Below are positions 15,300-24,430 of a DNA stretch of 64,000 nt, one piece after another. The DNA is from an uncultured Dokdonia sp. Lineage in GTDB: Bacteria; Bacteroidota; Bacteroidia; Flavobacteriales; Flavobacteriaceae. Numbering within the stretch: position 1 is the first letter of the stretch; every line of letters starts with the position of its first letter. The stretch spans positions 124,001-188,000 of the forward strand of contig NZ_CANLOB010000004.1 in assembly GCF_947492815.1 (NCBI RefSeq). Reading direction: 5' to 3'. The translations under genes were made by a program, and so were the position numbers. Under the pieces are notes generated by a model, which did no database searches, was not told the DNA's origin, and saw only the letters and a list, made by a program, of their open reading frames with translations.

Positions 15300-18200
15300 A
15301 TGATTCGTAAACTATTCTACGGAGTATTTCTCCTATGTGTACTTTCTACGCATGCTCAAACTAACAAAAGGGTAAAAATTTCAAACATTACACAACAACA
15401 AATACTGCAGTTAAGCAATGCTGGTATTGATATGCATTGTGGTGTGTATCAAGATGGTAATGATCTTATATTGGAACTCACACCCTATGAACAAGGTATT
15501 ATAACGTCTTTAGCGTTTAATTCTGAAACACTGATAGAAAACCTTTCTGTATTTTATGCAGAGAGAGCCATGTCAGATATGGAGACAGCTACGACAACAC
15601 TTAATGCCATGAAATCTAGGCAACCAGAAGCTTACCAACAACGATCTAGTGTTGTTTCAGAAAACATCAGTAACATTGGCCAGTATACGGGTGATAATGA
15701 GATAAATTGGACAGTACCGCAAAACTTTAATTTAGGAAGTTATGCAGGTTCATTGACGCTAGATGAAGCATTAGCAGAATTGGATGCCATGCATGCGCAG
15801 TATCCTAATCTTATTACGGCACGATTAGCCGCTGCATCAGAAACTACCATCGAAGGACGGACAGTATATTATGTCAAAATATCTGATAATCCGGATATTG
15901 ATGAAGATGAACCAGAAACACTTTATAATTCATTAATTCATGCTAGAGAAATTTCTAGCCTTATGAATCAGTTGTATTATATGTGGTATTTATTAGAAAA
16001 TTATGATACCGACCCAAGTATTAAAAACTTAATTGATCATCATGAACTGTATTTTATTCCCATTTTAAATCCAGATGGATATCAATTTAATATTGATAAT
16101 AACCCAAATGGCGGAGGTTTACAACGCAAAAACAGAAGGGTTACAGCTAATTGTGGTGGCGATAATGATGGTGTTGATCTGAATCGTAATAGTGGTTATT
16201 TTTGGAATAATGGAGGTGCATCTTCCAATCCTTGTGCACAAGATTTTAGAGGTACAGGTCCTTTCTCTGAACCAGAATCTCGTATTATACGTGATTTTGT
16301 ATTATCTCGAGATTTTAAAGTAGCATTAGATCATCATGCGTTTAGCAATATCCTATATCATTCCTACTCAAGCATTGGTAGTTCTACGGGGAGAGAAGAC
16401 GAATTTGCACAATATGGACATGATATGAGTTATTATAATAGATATGGATATGGTGCCGTGACAGAAACGGGACCGCCTGTAGCAAGTGGTAGTCATATTG
16501 ATTGGTTACTAGGTGGTACCATACCTGACGGAACGGGATCTACTGGGTCTGGAAAAAATATTATTGCATTCAGTCCTGAAAATGGTAGTAGTGCAGAAGG
16601 TGGCTTCTACCCTTCTCCTTCAAATATTCTTCCTATCGCACAACGTGCCATGCGTGTAAATTTGTTGGCAGCTTATTATAGTGGTAAATATGCTAAGTAT
16701 AAAGACTTAACGCCTTCTAATCTTTCTGCAATTACGGGACAATTGCAAATAGGAATAGAATATCTAGGACAAACAGCATCTCCCATTACTGTAACGGTTA
16801 CACCTATCTCTAGTAATATAAATGCTATAGGTACTTCGCAGACGGTAAATCTTGCAAAATTAGAACAAACAACGCTTAATTTCTCATACGAATTAGACAC
16901 TAATATACAGCCTGGTGACAGGATTCAGTATGAGGTCACTGTTGCTAATGAAGATTTTACATTATATCAGGCTACTATAGAAAAGCAATACACTCCTACT
17001 ACTCTATTTGTAGATACTACTGATACCAATGGTCTTTCAAATTGGACCAATAACGGTTGGGAGTTAACAACCGATACCTTTACAGGGACTAACGCAATTA
17101 CAAATACGACTTCTAGTTATGGGAATAATACATTTGAAACCTTAACACTAGCAAATTCAATCGATTTATCAACATCACAACAAACCGTGATTCAGTTTTT
17201 TGCAAAATGGGATATAGAACGAGATTTTGATTATGCGCAATTAGAAGGGTCTATAGATGGAGGCGCCTCATGGACACCATTAGTCGGAAAATATACAAAG
17301 CCAGGAAGTCCTTCAGACACCAATCCATATAGCCAAAAATCAAACGCTGATGAAGCACATCAACCCGATGGACAGCCTTTATACGATGGAGATACCCAAG
17401 ATAAATGGTCTCTAGAAGAGATTGTGATAGATGCTACTACGAATAGTTTTATGCAAGGTGCTTCCAATGTATTGGTTCGTTTTGTATTTGACTCTGACAG
17501 TTCAAATCTTACTAGTGGATATACCACTACTTTTGAAGGATTTACCTTTGATGATTTCCAAGTACTCAATAGTATTCCTGCACCTCTTAGTTCACAATCT
17601 ATTACATTTCCTGTAATCACAGATCAGATTACTACAGCTGGACCTATTACTTTAAATGCTTCGGCGAGTTCTGGACTTCCTGTTAGTTATAGTGTCATAG
17701 CTGGTCCTGCAACTATATCTGGTAACGTATTGGTACTAGATGGAACTGTGGGTACCGTTACTGTAGAAGCCACACAGGATGGTAACACTTCATTTGAGGC
17801 TGCTACACCCGTATCTGTTTCATTTGTGGTAACTCTTCCTGCATGTGATTCAGAAGTGCCTCAAAATGTTTCTGTAAGTGCTATTACAGCAACTACTGCG
17901 ATGGTACAATGGGATACAACCAATGGTGTTTCATACGAAGTACGCTTTCGCGAAAGCGGAAACAGTATATTTCAAACATTAACAACAACAGCTTTACAAA
18001 TAGATCTACTAAATCTCACAGGAGCTACCAACTATGAAGTTGAAGTGAATAGTAGTTGTTCTGACGGTTCTACATCTGCTTACAGCACTGTTGTCTCATT
18101 TACTACACTCTCTCCTCCTGTTACTTATTGTGATGCTTCTAGTAATAATGCAACTGAGGAATTTATAAGTAGATTTGAACTTAATACGATTAATAATAGT

Positions 18201-20183
18201 TCAGGAGGTCAGAATTACAGCGATTTTACTAATATATCTACTACGCTTGAAACGAACGTATCATATCCAATAACTATTGAACCTACTTGGACTGGTAGTG
18301 TATTTCCTGAAGCTTATGCCATATGGATAGATTATAATCAAGATGGAGTTTTTAATAATACTACAGAACGTGTTTTCACACAAACACCTACCACAAACCC
18401 ATCTATTACTGGAGCCTTTTCTGTGCCTAGTGATGCGCTTACAGGGTCTACTCGATTGCGAGTAGTAATGCGTTATAATACAATTCCATCAAGCTGTGGC
18501 GGTTATGATTTTGGCGAAGTAGAAGATTATACAGTGATTATCTCTCAAGGAGTTACCGATACAGAAGCACCTTCTACTCCTACTAATCTCATTGCATTTA
18601 ATATTACACAAATTGCTGCTACTCTATCTTGGGAAGCAGCTACAGATAATATAGGGGTTACTGATTATACGGTGTTTCAAGATGGACAACCTATTGCAAC
18701 AACTATAGGCACTACGTATACTGCTTTAGGGTTATTACCAGACACTACCTATTCCTTTTTTGTTGTGGCTAATGATTTTGCGGGTAATACTTCCAATCAA
18801 AGTAATAGTATTCAACTAAGAACACTTGAACTTTCAAATGGATGTGTAGAAGGAATTACTGCGTTGCCTTATTTCTTAGGTTTTGAAAATGGTATTGATA
18901 ATTGGACACAAAATACCGACGATGATATTGATTGGATTATAGATGCCAATGGCACACCATCAAATGGAACAGGTCCTAGTAGTGCTATAGAAGGTCAAAA
19001 TTACATTTATACAGAAGCATCTGGAAACAATGTAGGTTTTCCTAATAAACAAGCAATTATAACGTCTCCTTGTATAGATTTAACTAATTCTATAAATGCT
19101 TATATAAGTTTTAAATATCATATGTATGGTACTAGTAATAATTTAGGGTCGATAGATTTAGAAGTAAGTATTAATGGCGGTGCTACTTGGTTTTCCATAT
19201 GGAATGAAATCCAAAACAAAGGAAATCAATGGAATACTAGAAATATAAGCTTAGATGCTTACATAGGCTTTCCTATACAATTACGATACAATAGGGTTAC
19301 TGGAAGTGATTTTAGAGGTGATGTAGCCTTAGATGATATACAAATTATCCAAGGAGAAATCCCTCCTGTAGCATCGTGTAATGCAACAGAAATTGGATAT
19401 CCGTATCAAGTAAGTTTTGAGACTAATTTTAATAATTGGTCACAAAGTACTAATGATGATCTTAATTGGATAAGAAATGGAGGTGGAACACCATCGGCTA
19501 ATACGGGACCTAACAATGCAAATGATGGTGTTACATATCTTTATGTAGAAGCCTCGGGTAATGGTACAGGTTTCCCTAACAAACAAGCCATTTTGAATTC
19601 TCCTTGTTTTGATTTATCTATTGTAAATGGAAGTACATTTACGTTTGACTATCATATGTTTGGGAGTTCTGATTTTGGGAGTATTGCATTAGAAGCGAGT
19701 ATAGATGATGGTACTACTTGGCAAGAACTATGGTCTCTTACTGGAAATCAAGGTCCGCAATGGAATACACAAGTAATTGACTTGACTTCTTATGATGGAG
19801 GTAGCGTGCAATTACGTTTTAATAGAATTACGGGGGGTACTTGGCAAGCAGATTTTGCATTGGATAATATAAGGCTTACCGGTGCAATACCATCTTTTAC
19901 TAATGAGACAAACAAGTCATTATTAGGTACTAATGCGACTACTTTAGCTAGTACAAATACAATTAGATTATATCCTAACCCAACTACTCAAGGTTCTTTT
20001 ATTAAAATTCAAGCAACTATTCCTGTAGACTTTGAAGTATATACCACTCTTGGAAAACGAATCTATAAAGGAACAGATCAAGAACAGTTTATACCCACAG
20101 AAAATCTTAGTTCTGGAGTTTACTTTGTTCATTTTAAACAAAATAATAAGACGATTACTACAAAACGTTTTATTATAAAATAA
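15300..20183 (+). CDS. secreted M14 zinc carboxypeptidase with T9SS tail
   Basis: A 1627-aa multidomain exoenzyme. Signal peptide 1-20 (ending THAQ). The M14 domain (about 145-450) has zinc ligands H214 and E217 (HARE) and H345/346 (LDHHAF), substrate-binding DLNRN (293-297) and the likely catalytic E427 (FSPENG). Then come an immune-inhibitor-A-like beta domain (about 560-760), two fibronectin III-like domains, a GEVED domain (motif DFGEVEDYTV), two MAM-like repeats near the end (each starting with a Phe-Glu/Asn-Trp-Q pattern), and a T9SS type A sorting domain with LYPNPT and ending KRFIIK. Function: extracellular protein degradation (inference). It is one transcription unit. Confidence 0.93.
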   Translation: MIRKLFYGVFLLCVLSTHAQTNKRVKISNITQQQILQLSNAGIDMHCGVYQDGNDLILELTPYEQGIITSLAFNSETLIENLSVFYAERAMSDMETATTTLNAMKSRQPEAYQQRSSVVSENISNIGQYTGDNEINWTVPQNFNLGSYAGSLTLDEALAELDAMHAQYPNLITARLAAASETTIEGRTVYYVKISDNPDIDEDEPETLYNSLIHAREISSLMNQLYYMWYLLENYDTDPSIKNLIDHHELYFIPILNPDGYQFNIDNNPNGGGLQRKNRRVTANCGGDNDGVDLNRNSGYFWNNGGASSNPCAQDFRGTGPFSEPESRIIRDFVLSRDFKVALDHHAFSNILYHSYSSIGSSTGREDEFAQYGHDMSYYNRYGYGAVTETGPPVASGSHIDWLLGGTIPDGTGSTGSGKNIIAFSPENGSSAEGGFYPSPSNILPIAQRAMRVNLLAAYYSGKYAKYKDLTPSNLSAITGQLQIGIEYLGQTASPITVTVTPISSNINAIGTSQTVNLAKLEQTTLNFSYELDTNIQPGDRIQYEVTVANEDFTLYQATIEKQYTPTTLFVDTTDTNGLSNWTNNGWELTTDTFTGTNAITNTTSSYGNNTFETLTLANSIDLSTSQQTVIQFFAKWDIERDFDYAQLEGSIDGGASWTPLVGKYTKPGSPSDTNPYSQKSNADEAHQPDGQPLYDGDTQDKWSLEEIVIDATTNSFMQGASNVLVRFVFDSDSSNLTSGYTTTFEGFTFDDFQVLNSIPAPLSSQSITFPVITDQITTAGPITLNASASSGLPVSYSVIAGPATISGNVLVLDGTVGTVTVEATQDGNTSFEAATPVSVSFVVTLPACDSEVPQNVSVSAITATTAMVQWDTTNGVSYEVRFRESGNSIFQTLTTTALQIDLLNLTGATNYEVEVNSSCSDGSTSAYSTVVSFTTLSPPVTYCDASSNNATEEFISRFELNTINNSSGGQNYSDFTNISTTLETNVSYPITIEPTWTGSVFPEAYAIWIDYNQDGVFNNTTERVFTQTPTTNPSITGAFSVPSDALTGSTRLRVVMRYNTIPSSCGGYDFGEVEDYTVIISQGVTDTEAPSTPTNLIAFNITQIAATLSWEAATDNIGVTDYTVFQDGQPIATTIGTTYTALGLLPDTTYSFFVVANDFAGNTSNQSNSIQLRTLELSNGCVEGITALPYFLGFENGIDNWTQNTDDDIDWIIDANGTPSNGTGPSSAIEGQNYIYTEASGNNVGFPNKQAIITSPCIDLTNSINAYISFKYHMYGTSNNLGSIDLEVSINGGATWFSIWNEIQNKGNQWNTRNISLDAYIGFPIQLRYNRVTGSDFRGDVALDDIQIIQGEIPPVASCNATEIGYPYQVSFETNFNNWSQSTNDDLNWIRNGGGTPSANTGPNNANDGVTYLYVEASGNGTGFPNKQAILNSPCFDLSIVNGSTFTFDYHMFGSSDFGSIALEASIDDGTTWQELWSLTGNQGPQWNTQVIDLTSYDGGSVQLRFNRITGGTWQADFALDNIRLTGAIPSFTNETNKSLLGTNATTLASTNTIRLYPNPTTQGSFIKIQATIPVDFEVYTTLGKRIYKGTDQEQFIPTENLSSGVYFVHFKQNNKTITTKRFIIK
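17943..17958. repeat. dispersed palindrome, perfect, inside the M14 gene
   Basis: CGCTTTCGCGAAAGCG within the first fibronectin III-like domain, read as VRFRES, a different frame from the AFAKA copies. Confidence 0.95.
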
Positions 20184-20205
20184 TGTATAGTAAATAGAAA
20201 CACAT

Positions 20206-20238
20206 GAAGAGGCTATCTATATATAGGTAGCCTCTTTT
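20206..20238 (+). terminator. hairpin terminator of the M14 gene
   Basis: AAGAGGCTATCT pairs with AGGTAGCCTCTT (one mismatch) around a TA-rich loop, followed by TTTTAT, 23 bp after the stop. Confidence 0.75.
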
Positions 20239-20258
20239 ATTGGTTTTATGCAATCATA

Positions 20259-20274
20259 CGCTTTCGCGAAAGCG
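20259..20274. repeat. dispersed palindrome, perfect
   Basis: CGCTTTCGCGAAAGCG with ATA before and TAT after, giving a 22-bp dyad (20256-20277), between the M14 terminator and the CpsB gene. Confidence 0.95.
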
Positions 20275-20344
20275 TATACAGTACCCCATAATTTTTGATT
20301 GATATTTTAATGTTTTTTAAATATCTACTCTTTTAAATTTGGTT

Positions 20345-20352
20345 TATTTTTG
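20345..20352 (+). promoter_or_regulatory. -7 promoter box directly before the CpsB-type gene
   Basis: TATTTTTG ends 4 bp before ATG 20357, so the transcript would begin at or very near the start codon. Confidence 0.45.
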
Positions 20353-20356
20353 TGGT

Positions 20357-21082
20357 ATGCTAAATTTTTTTAAAAAGAAAACCTCATTTATAGATATTTG
20401 GAGTGGTACCCCTGAAATACACTGTCATGTATTACCGGGAATAGATGATGGGGCAAAAAATATAGAGACCAGTCTTATACTTATTAATAAATATAAAGAA
20501 CTGGGTTGCCCATCTATTATTGCGACACCACATACGATGTATGGCATATATGATAATACGCCTACTACTATTGAATCTTCATATGCAAGTATTAAAGATC
20601 AAGTAAACGATATACAACTTAAGTACTCCTCTGAATATATGATAGATGATAATTTTGGAGAATTACTTAATGATAAAAATATTATACCACTATATGAAAA
20701 TTATGTACTTATAGAGATGTCATATTTTCAACCTCCAGAAAATTTTAAGGATATTATTTTTAAAATGGGAACCTTAGGATATATTCCTGTATTAGCACAT
20801 CCAGAGCGATATGCATATTATCACAATAAGCCAGAAATACTCACTGATTTTAAAGCTAGAGGATGCCTTTTACAATTAAATGCGCTCTCTCTTTCTGAGC
20901 ATTATGGAGAGTCTTGTCAAAAGATGGCTTTTAAGCTATTAAAAGATGGCTTGTATGATTTTATAGGAATAGATACACATAAAATTGAACATCTACAGAA
21001 AATAGAACACATGAAATTTTCTAGTGCTTATGCAGAGTCTTTGAAAGCTGTATGCAAAAACACGAGTACTACTTTTAATTAG
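20357..21082 (+). CDS. CpsB/CapC-type tyrosine-protein phosphatase (PHP domain)
   Basis: A 241-aa PHP-fold metal-dependent phosphatase, expected to dephosphorylate the tyrosine cluster of the Wzc kinase encoded convergently next door. Metal ligands: HCHVLPGIDDG near the N-terminus, TPHTMYG, an LAHPERY motif and GIDTHKIEH near the end. Length is normal. An upstream TTG at 20339 is in frame but lies before the -7 box at 20345-20352, so ATG 20357 (MLNFFKKKTSF) is taken. Its position at the end of the polysaccharide locus fits a role in controlling polymer length or export. Confidence 0.9.
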   Translation: MLNFFKKKTSFIDIWSGTPEIHCHVLPGIDDGAKNIETSLILINKYKELGCPSIIATPHTMYGIYDNTPTTIESSYASIKDQVNDIQLKYSSEYMIDDNFGELLNDKNIIPLYENYVLIEMSYFQPPENFKDIIFKMGTLGYIPVLAHPERYAYYHNKPEILTDFKARGCLLQLNALSLSEHYGESCQKMAFKLLKDGLYDFIGIDTHKIEHLQKIEHMKFSSAYAESLKAVCKNTSTTFN

Positions 21083-21096
21083 AAGTAGTTATCATT

Positions 21097-21134
21097 AAAA
21101 AGCCCTGTATAAAATAAAATATACAGGGCTTTTT
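21097..21134. terminator. bidirectional hairpin terminator
   Basis: Arms AAAAAGCCCTGTAT and ATACAGGGCTTTTT between the convergent phosphatase and wzc genes; it ends both transcripts. Confidence 0.9.
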
Positions 21135-21150
21135 AATATCATAAATTCTT

Positions 21151-23556
21151 TTACTTCTTGAGTCTTAAGACTCTTTTTAAACGCGCATATACGCTTGGTT
21201 TTTCTTGACCATATCCATATCCATATCCGTATTTACTACCATAACCAAAGTTGGTTAATTTAATACCATTAATAGCAAATGCGATATTTTTAATTTTACC
21301 TTCTTCGTATAATTCTTTTGGATATTGTAATAATTTCTTGTCTGTATATTCAGCGCGACATACATATACTGTTGCATCAGCTAATTGACTAATGAGTAAT
21401 GTATCTGTTACTAATAAGGTTGGAGCAGTATCCACAATTACATAATCGTATTGTTCTCGTGCTTCATCTATTATCTGCTCGAAACGATCACTCATTAATA
21501 ACTCTGCAGGGTTAGGAGGTATTCTACCTGAGAGTATTACATTAAAGTAATTAGTTTCTGTTTTTGTTTGGTCAGGAGAAGCAGATTCGATTTCTATTTT
21601 ATTTGTAATGGAGTCCATTTCTACCGAAGAATCAAATAAATATTCTGATAGTCCGATAGTCCATTCGTTTTTATCAATATATCTATGAATCTGAGGATTA
21701 CGAATATCACCTCCTATTAAAAGTACCGATTTCCCTGTACTTGCAAGTGTAATAGCAAGGTTATAAGAGACAAATGTTTTTCCTTCTCCTTTTATTGTAG
21801 AGGTCACAAAAATGACATTTCCATTTTGCTTTCCTTTTATAAAATACCCTAGATTGGTTCTTAATATTCTAAAAGATTCTGCAAGAACAGATCTATCATT
21901 ATCTTTTATAACATCACTTTCTTTGTCATCAATACTAGGTACTTCTCCTAAAATTGATAACATAGGTACTTGTTTCTCTACATCTACTCTATTATGAATT
22001 TTTGTATCAAACAATAATTTAAGGAATACAATTGCAAACGGTATTAAAAATCCTATTACAAATGCTGCTAAGTATACAATTTTTGGTCTTGGAGATACTG
22101 GATTCTTAGCACTATACGCTCTGTCTACTATTTTAGCTTTAGGCGTTGTTACAGCTAATGAAATTGCTGTTTCTTCTCTTTTTTGTAGTAAATATAAATA
22201 AAGAGATTCCTTTATAGTTTGTTGTCTTTCTATATCTCTAGAAGATTTTGCTATACTTGGAATTTGAGATATTTTACCTCCTATTCTACTTTGTTGTTTT
22301 CTTAAGTCTTTATCTTCTATATCTAATGCAAGGATAACAGTATTAAGATTTTCTTCAACGTTTGTTTTGAGTTGTGTAATTTGACTAGAAATCTCAACAA
22401 CTACTGGATTGGCTTCTGTAGAACTCTGTAATAAACGTTGTCTTCTAAGAATAAGACCATTATATTCTTCTACTGCTTGTGCTATACTTGCGCTCTCAAC
22501 TCCTAAATTAGAGGGTAGTAAAGAATATTGATCACTTGACTGAAGGTACTGATTCATAGAGCGTAAAAGCTCTTTTTGAGTAGAAACAGCTATTTGTTTC
22601 TTATTTAATTCACTAGCATTTTCTAAAAAAAGTTGTCCCTCTGCTCGTATATCAGTGAGGTTATTCTTTTCTTTGAAAAGTACTTTATCAGATTCTACGG
22701 TGTCTAATTCTTTAGTAATAATATCTAATCTATTAACGATAAAATCTGCAGTATTCTTGGATACTAAGTTTCTATCATCAATAGCATCTTTATTGTAAGC
22801 ATCAATTAATGCATTAAGAGTAACTTCTGCTTTTCTTTTTTGAGGTGTTACTAATGTAAGTTTAAGAATACTACTATTCTTACTAACAGATTGGATTTGA
22901 ATATTTCTTCGTAGACTATTAACGACATTTTCAACACTTGTAATGTTAACAATATAGTTTCCTTTTATTTCTGTAACTTTAGTATTAGTTGTTTTTAAAA
23001 CTATTGTACCGAGTCCGACTGAAAAAGGTTCTCCAAATGCATGAGTACTTATAGGTCCATCTTCTCCATCTTGTATTTCAAATGTTGTATCTGAAATTAC
23101 TTTTATAAGGAAATTACCTGAAGGGGTTACAGTAGTCTCAGCGCCATTTAAAATCTCTAACACAAAAGGAGTGCTTTCATATAACTCAGAAGTTTTGATA
23201 CTTCCTTCTTTATAATAACTTATGTTAGATTTTAAATTTTCAACAACTCCAGTTAATAGTCGCCTAGATCTTAATAGTTCGATCTCATTTTCAAACTGAG
23301 ACTTATTTAAAGCAGATCCTGTTAATCCTAGATCTTCAAATATAGCTATTTCAGAAAGTGAAGCATTTTTGTCATCTTTTATGAGTATTGTTGCTTCTGA
23401 AACATAATTATATGTGCTGTATCTTAAATTTAGATACGCTAAAGATACACATACTATAAGTGATAGAATAAACCAAGGCCAATACTGTAAATATTGTCTT
23501 ATTTGATCTTTTATACTAATATCCTCTTGATGAGGTAAGCTACCATTTTCTTTCAT
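21151..23556 (-). CDS. wzc: polysaccharide biosynthesis tyrosine autokinase (Wzc)
   Basis: An 801-aa inner-membrane co-polymerase and BY-kinase that controls chain length and export in Wzy-dependent polysaccharide synthesis. Wzz-type N-terminal segment with a first membrane helix (about 20-40), long coiled-coil periplasmic part (about 245-450), second membrane helix (about 490-515), then the cytoplasmic kinase: Walker A TIKGEGKTF near residue 590, Walker A' with GGDIRNP, and Walker B VIVDTAP. The C-terminus is a Tyr/Gly cluster (YGYGYGYG) that is autophosphorylated in homologues. Thirteen bases separate it from wza, forming one unit. Confidence 0.95.
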   Translation of the reverse strand: MKENGSLPHQEDISIKDQIRQYLQYWPWFILSLIVCVSLAYLNLRYSTYNYVSEATILIKDDKNASLSEIAIFEDLGLTGSALNKSQFENEIELLRSRRLLTGVVENLKSNISYYKEGSIKTSELYESTPFVLEILNGAETTVTPSGNFLIKVISDTTFEIQDGEDGPISTHAFGEPFSVGLGTIVLKTTNTKVTEIKGNYIVNITSVENVVNSLRRNIQIQSVSKNSSILKLTLVTPQKRKAEVTLNALIDAYNKDAIDDRNLVSKNTADFIVNRLDIITKELDTVESDKVLFKEKNNLTDIRAEGQLFLENASELNKKQIAVSTQKELLRSMNQYLQSSDQYSLLPSNLGVESASIAQAVEEYNGLILRRQRLLQSSTEANPVVVEISSQITQLKTNVEENLNTVILALDIEDKDLRKQQSRIGGKISQIPSIAKSSRDIERQQTIKESLYLYLLQKREETAISLAVTTPKAKIVDRAYSAKNPVSPRPKIVYLAAFVIGFLIPFAIVFLKLLFDTKIHNRVDVEKQVPMLSILGEVPSIDDKESDVIKDNDRSVLAESFRILRTNLGYFIKGKQNGNVIFVTSTIKGEGKTFVSYNLAITLASTGKSVLLIGGDIRNPQIHRYIDKNEWTIGLSEYLFDSSVEMDSITNKIEIESASPDQTKTETNYFNVILSGRIPPNPAELLMSDRFEQIIDEAREQYDYVIVDTAPTLLVTDTLLISQLADATVYVCRAEYTDKKLLQYPKELYEEGKIKNIAFAINGIKLTNFGYGSKYGYGYGYGQEKPSVYARLKRVLRLKK

Positions 23557-23568
23557 GAGAAACTAAAA

Positions 23569-24348
23569 TTAGTTACGAGTTAATACACTTATTACTGATA
23601 TAATAATACCTGCAATAGATATAAATACACTAGTATTTCTATTGAAACTCGAACTTTGTATTTGAGCCTGATTAGGGGAAACGATGACAACATCGTTTTG
23701 TTGTAAATAATAAAAAGGTGAATCTATAATAGACGATGAGGTAAAATCTAGTTCTCCATAGGTTTTAACTCCGTCAATCTCTCTAATAATTTTCACGTTT
23801 TTACGGTCACCAAAAATTGTCATATCACCTGATAATCCTAATGCTTCTAAAACAGTAATACGCTCATCGTTTATAGTGAAAGTTCCTGGACGTTGTACTT
23901 CTCCTAATACAGAAACTTTAAAATTGAGTATTCTAATATTGACAATAGGATTTTTGACATATTTAGAAATTAACTCTTTTACTTTTTCTGTAGCTTCAGT
24001 ACGAGTAAGTCCTGACAGTGCTATAGTTCCTACCATAGGAAATTCAATAGTTCCATCTACACTCACTAAATATGTTTGTAATTGTTGAGCTGTCTGAACG
24101 ATTCCATCAATAGAAGTTCTACCTACTAATGGTTGATTAAATGGCGCAACAGCTTCAGGATTTAAAGCTGAAACATTGATTGTAAGTAAATCGTTAGCAC
24201 GTATACTAATGTTGTAATTAGTATTTGCTGGGTTATCAGCAATTTGTTCTATATCTTGAAGATAGAGGACTTTTTTCTTGGAAACACAAGAAGTTGTTAG
24301 GGTCGAGATTGCTAGCAGAAGGATGCTAAATTTTATGTATATTTTCAA
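23569..24348 (-). CDS. wza: polysaccharide export outer-membrane lipoprotein (Wza-like)
   Basis: The outer-membrane export channel partner of Wzc. With a TTG start at 24348 the protein is 259 aa, beginning MKIYIKFSILLLAIS and a lipobox LTTSC, a textbook lipoprotein signal. It then has a poly_export domain (about 35-130) and an SLBB domain (RILNFKVSVLGEVQRPGTF), ending in a hydrophobic C-terminal segment. The frame extends to an ATG at 24420, but the promoter box TACTTTTG (24375-24382, minus) lies inside that extension, so the TTG start is preferred. It is shorter than E. coli Wza, as is usual in Bacteroidota. Confidence 0.9.
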   Translation of the reverse strand: MKIYIKFSILLLAISTLTTSCVSKKKVLYLQDIEQIADNPANTNYNISIRANDLLTINVSALNPEAVAPFNQPLVGRTSIDGIVQTAQQLQTYLVSVDGTIEFPMVGTIALSGLTRTEATEKVKELISKYVKNPIVNIRILNFKVSVLGEVQRPGTFTINDERITVLEALGLSGDMTIFGDRKNVKIIREIDGVKTYGELDFTSSSIIDSPFYYLQQNDVVIVSPNQAQIQSSSFNRNTSVFISIAGIIISVISVLTRN

Positions 24349-24374
24349 AATTTTTTTTCTAAAAAATGAATGTG

Positions 24375-24406
24375 CAAAAGTAATCTTTAAAAGGTATATA
24401 AAGCAA
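24375..24406 (-). promoter_or_regulatory. promoter of wza-wzc
   Basis: Minus strand: TTG (24404-24406), 21 bp, TACTTTTG (24375-24382) followed by CAC. This is an independent promoter inside the polysaccharide locus for the export genes. Confidence 0.6.
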
Positions 24407-24430
24407 CCTTTTATTGCCATCTTTACAAAA

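Noticed and set aside
17360..17620. 86-codon minus-strand frame
   Set aside because: It lies antisense within the M14 gene without its own signals; the plus-strand coding is unbroken.
21194..21240. CCATATCCATATCC-type tandem repeat
   Set aside because: It encodes the normal Tyr/Gly cluster at the C-terminus of Wzc, a functional phosphorylation site rather than a simple repeat array.
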